This document shows, one piece after another, positions 6,915-7,134 of a DNA stretch of 7,134 nucleotides. Location: the NCBI GenBank assembly GCA_946478915.1, contig CAMLER010000255.1:1-7134 (forward strand), written 5' to 3'. The notes under the pieces are model-generated. The model made no database searches. It was not told the origin of the DNA and saw only the letters and a list, made by a program, of their open reading frames with translations. The DNA is from an uncultured Chryseolinea sp. GTDB lineage: Bacteria; Bacteroidota; Bacteroidia; Cytophagales; Cyclobacteriaceae. Each line of letters opens with the position of its first letter. Positions within the stretch are counted from its first letter, which is position 1. A program made the translations under genes and the position numbers.

Positions 6915-6933
6915 GGTCCAGGCGGTTTGGACC
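6915..6933. repeat. Hairpin over the candidate start codons of the gene after nqrF
   Basis: GGTCCA (6915-6920) and TGGACC (6928-6933) are exact reverse complements around a 7-base loop. On the minus-strand transcript the second arm overlaps both CTG candidate starts (6919-6921 and 6913-6915). It may limit ribosome access or act as a processing or partial termination site after nqrF. The palindrome CCTAGG (6935-6940) lies next to it. The pairing is seen; the role is inferred. Confidence 0.4.
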
Positions 6934-6992
6934 ACCTAGGTAGCAAGAATTTCGATTCCAGGCAAATTTCTACAACGATTTCAGGATCAGCG

Positions 6993-7134
6993 TCAGCCTC
7001 CAAAATCGTCAAATCGAATGTTTTCCTTCGGAATACCCATCTCATCCAGCATCTTCAACACCGCTGCGTTCATCAACGGGGGTCCGCAAAGGTAATACTC
7101 GCATTCTTCGGGCGCAGGGTGTGAGGACAGCGAC
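6993..7134 (-). CDS. nqrF: Na+-translocating NADH:quinone reductase subunit F, C-terminal end (5' truncated)
   Basis: Reading the minus strand from 7133 gives 46 residues before a TGA at 6993-6995, with the start beyond the right edge. The peptide contains [18 protein letters not shown], the hallmark of the C-terminal NAD-binding lobe of ferredoxin-reductase-like flavoproteins. The Cys-Gly-Pro-Pro motif contacts the nicotinamide in that family. It ends in IRFDDFGG; the DDFGG terminus is characteristic of NqrF, which separates it from other ferredoxin-reductase relatives. NqrF is the membrane-anchored entry subunit: it oxidises NADH on FAD and passes electrons through a 2Fe-2S cluster into the sodium-pumping complex. 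Only the NADH-domain tail is visible here. NqrF is normally encoded last in nqrABCDEF, so the rest of the operon should lie to the right. A same-strand membrane-protein gene follows about 70 bases downstream. Confidence 0.9.
   Translation of the reverse strand, partial: SLSSHPAPEECEYYLCGPPLMNAAVLKMLDEMGIPKENIRFDDFGG

Noticed and set aside
6888..6992. Frameshift joining nqrF to the downstream membrane protein
   Set aside because: NqrF ends at its characteristic DDFGG terminus, so it is complete, and the downstream frame has its own upstream stop at 6970-6972.
6854..7045. Open frame of 63 codons on the minus strand starting [10 protein letters not shown]
   Set aside because: It overlaps the clear nqrF C-terminus in another frame and then the following membrane-protein gene; its product has no family resemblance.

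Overview
The window looks like ordinary chromosomal DNA from a member of the Bacteroidetes, most likely of the Cytophagales type. The reasons are a large outer-membrane barrel of the TolB-propeller/Omp85 kind, a divergent arginase-fold protein typical of that phylum, a MASE1 histidine kinase, a Na+-NQR operon end, and a lack of Shine-Dalgarno sequences ahead of the starts. This placement rests on remembered family features, not on a search.

Layout. Positions 1-1070 (+) hold the C-terminal part of an outer-membrane beta-barrel protein whose N-terminus lies outside the window. Positions 1155-2033 (+) encode a complete YicC-family endoribonuclease. It converges on an arginase/formimidoylglutamase-family gene (2051-3211, -), with only 17 bases between the stops and an imperfect inverted repeat across both. 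After a 127-base divergent intergenic region comes a MASE1 membrane histidine kinase (3339-5114, +). A strong bidirectional terminator (5113-5148) separates it from a minus-strand series running leftward from the right edge: the 3' end of nqrF (6993-7134), a small single-pass membrane protein of unknown function (6373 to about 6921), and a signal-peptide-bearing outer-membrane barrel protein (5162-6271).

The genes do not form one obvious pathway. The minus-strand series may be one transcription unit in which a small membrane protein follows the last subunit gene of the sodium-pumping NADH:quinone reductase. The other genes are housekeeping or envelope functions placed side by side. No stretch over 300 bases lacks a gene. 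I see no tRNA, rRNA, CRISPR array, insertion sequence or phage gene, and no clear novel multi-gene system.

The points most worth a second look are three. The arginase-fold protein keeps one full set of metal ligands but has lost two ligands of the second metal site. The gene after nqrF has no ATG available and a hairpin sits on its candidate start codons. A perfect 9-bp inverted repeat lies just ahead of yicC.
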